NCBI GenBank assembly: GCA_007130345.1
Contig: SLSP01000071.1
Span: 1-9,203 of the forward strand
Direction: 5' to 3'
Origin: Thermoflexales bacterium
GTDB taxonomy: Bacteria; Chloroflexota; Anaerolineae; B4-G1; SLSP01
DNA: 9,203 nt
Every line of letters begins with the position of its first letter. The stretch's first letter is position 1. Under the pieces are notes generated by a model. The model was not told where the DNA came from, did no database searches, and saw only the letters and a program-made list of their open reading frames with translations. Made by a program: the position numbers and the translations under genes. Positions 6,283 to 9,203 of the stretch are shown here, piece after piece.

Positions 6283-6917
6283 CGCCGCCCATCCTCTCCA
6301 TCCGCAATCCCCAGGCGATGGTGCGCGCCGCCGAGACGGTGCGCGCCGGGGGCGTCATCGTCATCCCCACCGAGACCATCTACGGCATCGCGGCGTTGCT
6401 GGAGAATCAGGCCGCCATCCGCCGCCTCTACGAAGTGCGCGAGCGCGCCCCGGAACCGGCGACGCCCCTTTTGCTGGCGCGGGCCGCGCTGATGGGCGAA
6501 CTGGCGCGGGTGAACCTCGTGGCGCAACAGTTGGCCCGCCGCTTCTGGCCGGGGCCGCTGACGCTGCTCCTGCCCCCCGGCCCCGATCTGCCCCTCGAAC
6601 TGCGCGCCGCGCCGGTCGCCTTGCGCGTCCCCGGTTACGCGCCGCTGCTGCCGCTGCTCGATGCCGTAGGCGGCTATCTCTTCGTCAGCGGGGCCATCCG
6701 CGCCGGGCATCCGCCCGCTATCACCGCGCAAGAGGCCGCCGCGCTGTTCGGCGACGACGTGGCGCTGATCCTCGATGGCGGGCCGGTGCTTTTCGGCGTG
6801 GCCTCAACGGTCGTGGATTGCATCAGCGTCCCCCCGGCAGTTGTGCGGCGGGGCGCGATCTCCGAGGACAAGCTGCGGGATTATCTGTTGCCCGAAGCGC
6901 CCGCCCCCGCCCGTTGA
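6279..6917 (+). CDS. TsaC/YrdC/Sua5-type protein, divergent (L-threonylcarbamoyladenylate synthase-like)
   Basis: This 212-residue single-domain protein matches the YrdC fold in length. The family makes threonylcarbamoyl-AMP from threonine, bicarbonate and ATP for the t6A modification of tRNAs reading ANN codons. Recognisable blocks are GGVIVIPTETIYGIAA (24-39), FWPGPLTLLL (89-98), VALRVPGY (113-120), ILDGG (164-168), GVASTVVD (173-180) and VRRGAIS (189-195). Two usual signatures are altered: the KxR motif reads RER (54-56) with a longer APEPATP stretch after it, and the S-x-N motif (normally SANxSG) reads SGAIRAG (137-143) with no Asn. There is no Sua5 C-terminal domain. The ATG overlaps the phosphatase stop (ATGA), and no strong ribosome binding site is seen. 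It may be a working but divergent enzyme or a paralogue with another role. Confidence 0.85.
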   Translation: MTPPILSIRNPQAMVRAAETVRAGGVIVIPTETIYGIAALLENQAAIRRLYEVRERAPEPATPLLLARAALMGELARVNLVAQQLARRFWPGPLTLLLPPGPDLPLELRAAPVALRVPGYAPLLPLLDAVGGYLFVSGAIRAGHPPAITAQEAAALFGDDVALILDGGPVLFGVASTVVDCISVPPAVVRRGAISEDKLRDYLLPEAPAPAR

Positions 6918-6919
6918 CG

Positions 6920-8869
6920 ATGGCCGCTCTCCCCTCGCGGCGTGCCGCCCTGGGATGGCGGATCGCGCTCCTCGCGGTGCTGCTGCTGGCCGCCGGTCTG
7001 CGCTTCTATCGGCTGGACGCGCAATCCTTCTGGAACGATGAGGGCAACACCGCCCGCCTGGTAGAGCGACCGGTGCGCCTCATTATCGAGGGGGCTGCCG
7101 GGGACATCCATCCGCCGGGGTATTACCTGCTCCTGCACGCCTGGCGCGCGTGTACCGGCGAGACGGAGTTCGCGCTGCGCGGCTTCTCCGCGCTCTGCGG
7201 CGTGCTGATGGTGGCCCTGACCGCCGCCATCGGGAAGCGCGTGGGGGGCTGGCGCGTGGCGCTGGCGTCCGCGCTCTTCGTGGCGGCGCATCCGCTGGCC
7301 GTCTACTACAGCCAGGAAGCGCGGATGTACGCCCTGCTCGGCGCGCTCTCTGCCGCGACGGTGCTCGTGGCGCTGGCATTGGAAGCTCACCCGGCTCAGG
7401 GACGAGAATTTAACGCAAAGACGCCAAGACGCAAAGACGCAGAGGGTTTCATTTTGCCCCGCGCTATGTGCCCTGTGCCGAATCGCGTGGGGTGGCGCGT
7501 TGCCGCTCTCGCCGCGTGCGTGGCGTTGGGCCTGTACACGCAATACGCCTACCTCTTCGTCGTGGTGGGCATCAACCTGGCGTATGGCGTCGCGTGGATA
7601 ACGCGCCGCCCGTGGCGCTGGCGCGCCGCGTTCCTCTGGGCGCTGGCGCACGCGCTCGGCGGGTTGGCCTTCTTGCCGTGGTCGCCCATCGCGCTGCGGG
7701 CCAGCGGATGGCGCCCGCCCGATTTGGACGCGGCGCGCGCCTTCGGGGAATTGACGCGGACGCTGGCGGTGGGCCTGACTCTGCCCGCCTCTCGCGGCCA
7801 GTACGTCGCGCCGCTGCTGTTGATCTTGCTCGGCGTGGCGTTGCTGGTGCCGGCGCGCTCGCGTCGGGGCGCGTGGTTGGTCGCTGGGGCCGCGTTGACC
7901 CCGCCCGCGCTGTTGCTGCTGCTCGGCATCTACCGCCCCGCCTACCTCAAATTCCTGATGGCCTCCCTCGCGCCTCTGGCCGTCCTTCTCGCGCTGCCCC
8001 TCGCGCCATCCCGGCGTCGCTATGCCCTATTCGCTATGCCGCTGTGGGTTGCCTTGCTCGCCCTTCACCTCATGGGATTGCGCCATCTCTACTATGACCC
8101 GGCCTACGCCCGCGACGATTACCGGGGGATGGCCGCGTCCATCGCGGCGGAGGGGCGGCCCGGCGACGCCATCCTGTTGATCGCGCCGAATCAGTGGGAG
8201 GTCTTCACCTACTACTATCGCGGCGACCTGCCCGTCTACCCCGCGCCCTATCGCCCGACCGCTGCGGATGCCGAGGGCTGGGTGGCGGACATCGTGACGC
8301 GGCACACGCGCCTCTTTGTCCTCTTCTGGGGGGATGGCGAGTCCGACCCGGAGCGCCACATCGAGGTGGCGCTGGCGCGACGGGCCTACAAGGCGGGCGA
8401 GCGGTGGGTGGATGACGTGCGGCTGGCGCGTTACGGGGCCGGGCCACTGCCCGACGCGCCCACGTCCCCGGGGGCCGCGCGGCTAGGGGATGCTATCACG
8501 TTGGCGGGGTACGCCCTGCCCGCCGAGCGGTTCGCGCCCGGCGACGTTATCCCGCTGACGCTGTTCTGGGACGTGGCAAGCGCGCCCGCCGGACGCTATA
8601 CCGTCTTCGTCCATCTGATGGGCGATGCGGAGGGCTTGGTCGCGCAGACGGACGCCGAGCCGCAGGGCGGCTTCTATCCCACGCACCTGTGGGCCGAGGG
8701 CGAGCGCGTGATCGACCGCTATGGGGTGCTGCTGCCGGACGACCTCGCGCCGGGGCGGTACACGCTGCTTGTGGGGATGTACGACGCGGCTTCCGGCGCG
8801 CGGCTGCCGATACCCGCGCCGGCGGTGGAGGACGCCCTGCCGCTGGTAGAGATTACGGTTGCACGGTGA
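6920..8869 (+). CDS. Multi-pass glycosyltransferase, family 39 / ArnT-PMT-like, with C-terminal beta-rich domain
   Basis: This is a 649-residue membrane protein. A first TM (about 12-28) is followed by the loop AQSFWNDEGNTA (34-45), whose acidic D40/E41 fit the catalytic site of GT-C enzymes. DIHPPGYYLLLHAW (62-75) and YYSQEARMYALL (129-140) are typical of family-39-like transferases, which use polyprenyl-phosphate sugars outside the membrane. About ten hydrophobic segments run to about 388. A soluble part follows, and residues about 520-649 form a beta-rich domain (GYALPAERFAPGDVIPLTLFW, with breaks; YTVFVHLMG 560-568; PGRYTLLVGMYD 611-622). The ATG at 6920 lies 2 bp after the previous stop; the frame is open further upstream, but the basic N-terminus and first TM fit this start. 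Residues 165-175 come from a short DNA repeat. Donor and acceptor are unknown. Confidence 0.88.
   Translation: MAALPSRRAALGWRIALLAVLLLAAGLRFYRLDAQSFWNDEGNTARLVERPVRLIIEGAAGDIHPPGYYLLLHAWRACTGETEFALRGFSALCGVLMVALTAAIGKRVGGWRVALASALFVAAHPLAVYYSQEARMYALLGALSAATVLVALALEAHPAQGREFNAKTPRRKDAEGFILPRAMCPVPNRVGWRVAALAACVALGLYTQYAYLFVVVGINLAYGVAWITRRPWRWRAAFLWALAHALGGLAFLPWSPIALRASGWRPPDLDAARAFGELTRTLAVGLTLPASRGQYVAPLLLILLGVALLVPARSRRGAWLVAGAALTPPALLLLLGIYRPAYLKFLMASLAPLAVLLALPLAPSRRRYALFAMPLWVALLALHLMGLRHLYYDPAYARDDYRGMAASIAAEGRPGDAILLIAPNQWEVFTYYYRGDLPVYPAPYRPTAADAEGWVADIVTRHTRLFVLFWGDGESDPERHIEVALARRAYKAGERWVDDVRLARYGAGPLPDAPTSPGAARLGDAITLAGYALPAERFAPGDVIPLTLFWDVASAPAGRYTVFVHLMGDAEGLVAQTDAEPQGGFYPTHLWAEGERVIDRYGVLLPDDLAPGRYTLLVGMYDAASGARLPIPAPAVEDALPLVEITVAR
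7413..7444 (+). repeat. Four 8-bp units (ACGCAAAG type) inside the glycosyltransferase gene
   Basis: Units at 7413, 7421, 7429 and 7437 read ACGCAAAG, ACGCCAAG, ACGCAAAG and ACGCAGAG. They encode NAKTPRRKDAE (165-175), a basic patch in a loop between two membrane segments, unlike the flanking Ala/Leu-rich sequence. From about 7400 to 7470 base composition is visibly poorer in GC than the rest of the gene. This looks like an in-frame insertion of a dispersed short repeat that left the reading frame open. Confidence 0.8.
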
Positions 8870-9203
8870 TGACCGACGGCACGGCGAGCCGCGAGTCGAT
8901 CTGCACCGGGGGCGACGCGCCGGGCAGCCAGAGTCCCGAAGACTGCCCGCCATCGAGGTTGAGGGCGATGTCGATGTCCAAATCGGACTCGGTGAGCCAG
9001 ACGGCGAGGGTGTGCAGGGTGAAGAAGCCCCTCGGCGCGACGAGCAGCAGCAGGCGGCCAGCGGTATCCTGCGCCACCACCGTGCGCCGCGCGATGCGGC
9101 CCTCGCCGGCGTCGGCGGGGAAGCCCATCACGCCGCCGGGTTTGACCAGGATCGGGAAGGACTGCACGGCGTCGCGGAGCGGTTCGGCGGGGTCGTAGGG
9201 CCA
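8853..9203 (-). CDS. Phosphodiester glycosidase family protein (NAGPA-type domain), C-terminal part
   Basis: The minus-strand frame is open from the right edge (9203) to a TAA at 8853-8855, giving the last 116 residues; the start lies outside the window. FPILVKPGG, a later GRIARRTVVAQDTAGRLLLL stretch, FFTLHTLAVWL and IALNLDGGQSSGLWL are the closing blocks of the domain named after the enzyme that uncovers mannose-6-phosphate (N-acetylglucosamine-1-phosphodiester alpha-N-acetylglucosaminidase). Bacterial members cleave sugar phosphodiesters, often on the cell surface. The NLDGG-x-S motif is intact. The gene converges on the glycosyltransferase and the two coding ends overlap by 17 bp. A signal peptide cannot be checked here. 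Confidence 0.85.
   Translation of the reverse strand, partial: WPYDPAEPLRDAVQSFPILVKPGGVMGFPADAGEGRIARRTVVAQDTAGRLLLLVAPRGFFTLHTLAVWLTESDLDIDIALNLDGGQSSGLWLPGASPPVQIDSRLAVPSVITVQP

Overview
This is a GC-rich bacterial chromosome segment with housekeeping gene order and no sign of phage, transposon or CRISPR. The likeliest source is a Chloroflexota bacterium of the Anaerolineae type. This is an inference from style, not from a marker gene. The signs are a zinc-ribbon/LysM protein with a long Thr/Pro linker, a family-39-like glycosyltransferase with an added beta-rich C-terminus, a phosphodiester glycosidase next to it, and short ACGCAA-based repeats, one of them inside a coding region.

Layout. 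On the minus strand at the left edge lie a partial zinc-ribbon/TM/LysM protein (534 to 1, running off the edge) and, upstream of it, galE (1591 to 614), a UDP-glucose 4-epimerase. Each has its own plausible promoter with the same TATGAT -10 box. The 205-base divergent gap (1592-1796) holds the galE promoter, two copies of AATCCGATTT 52 bp apart, and the dnaX promoter and ribosome binding site.

From 1797 to 8869 seven genes run on the plus strand with little space between them: dnaX (clamp loader tau), a YbaB/EbfC nucleoid protein, recR, a membrane protein with a PH-like soluble domain, a Cof-type HAD phosphatase, a divergent TsaC/YrdC/Sua5-type protein, and a multi-pass glycosyltransferase. 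dnaX-ybaB-recR is the widely conserved replication/repair cluster. The following genes are tightly packed (0 bp, 12 bp, 4-bp overlap, 2 bp), which suggests one transcript with translational coupling. The only sizeable gap inside the run (91 bp after dnaX) carries a hairpin made of ACGCAAT/ACGCAAC heptamers. At the right edge a minus-strand phosphodiester glycosidase (NAGPA-type domain, N-terminus outside the window) converges on the glycosyltransferase and overlaps its end by 17 bp.

Functionally the window joins DNA replication and repair (dnaX, ybaB, recR), possible tRNA modification (TsaC-like) and cell-envelope sugar chemistry (galE, LysM protein, glycosyltransferase, phosphodiester glycosidase). 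I see no convincing new defence or mobile system. The points most worth a second look are the ACGCAAAG repeat translated inside the glycosyltransferase, the hairpin repeat after dnaX, the TsaC-like protein lacking a family motif, and the uncharacterised membrane protein coupled to recR.
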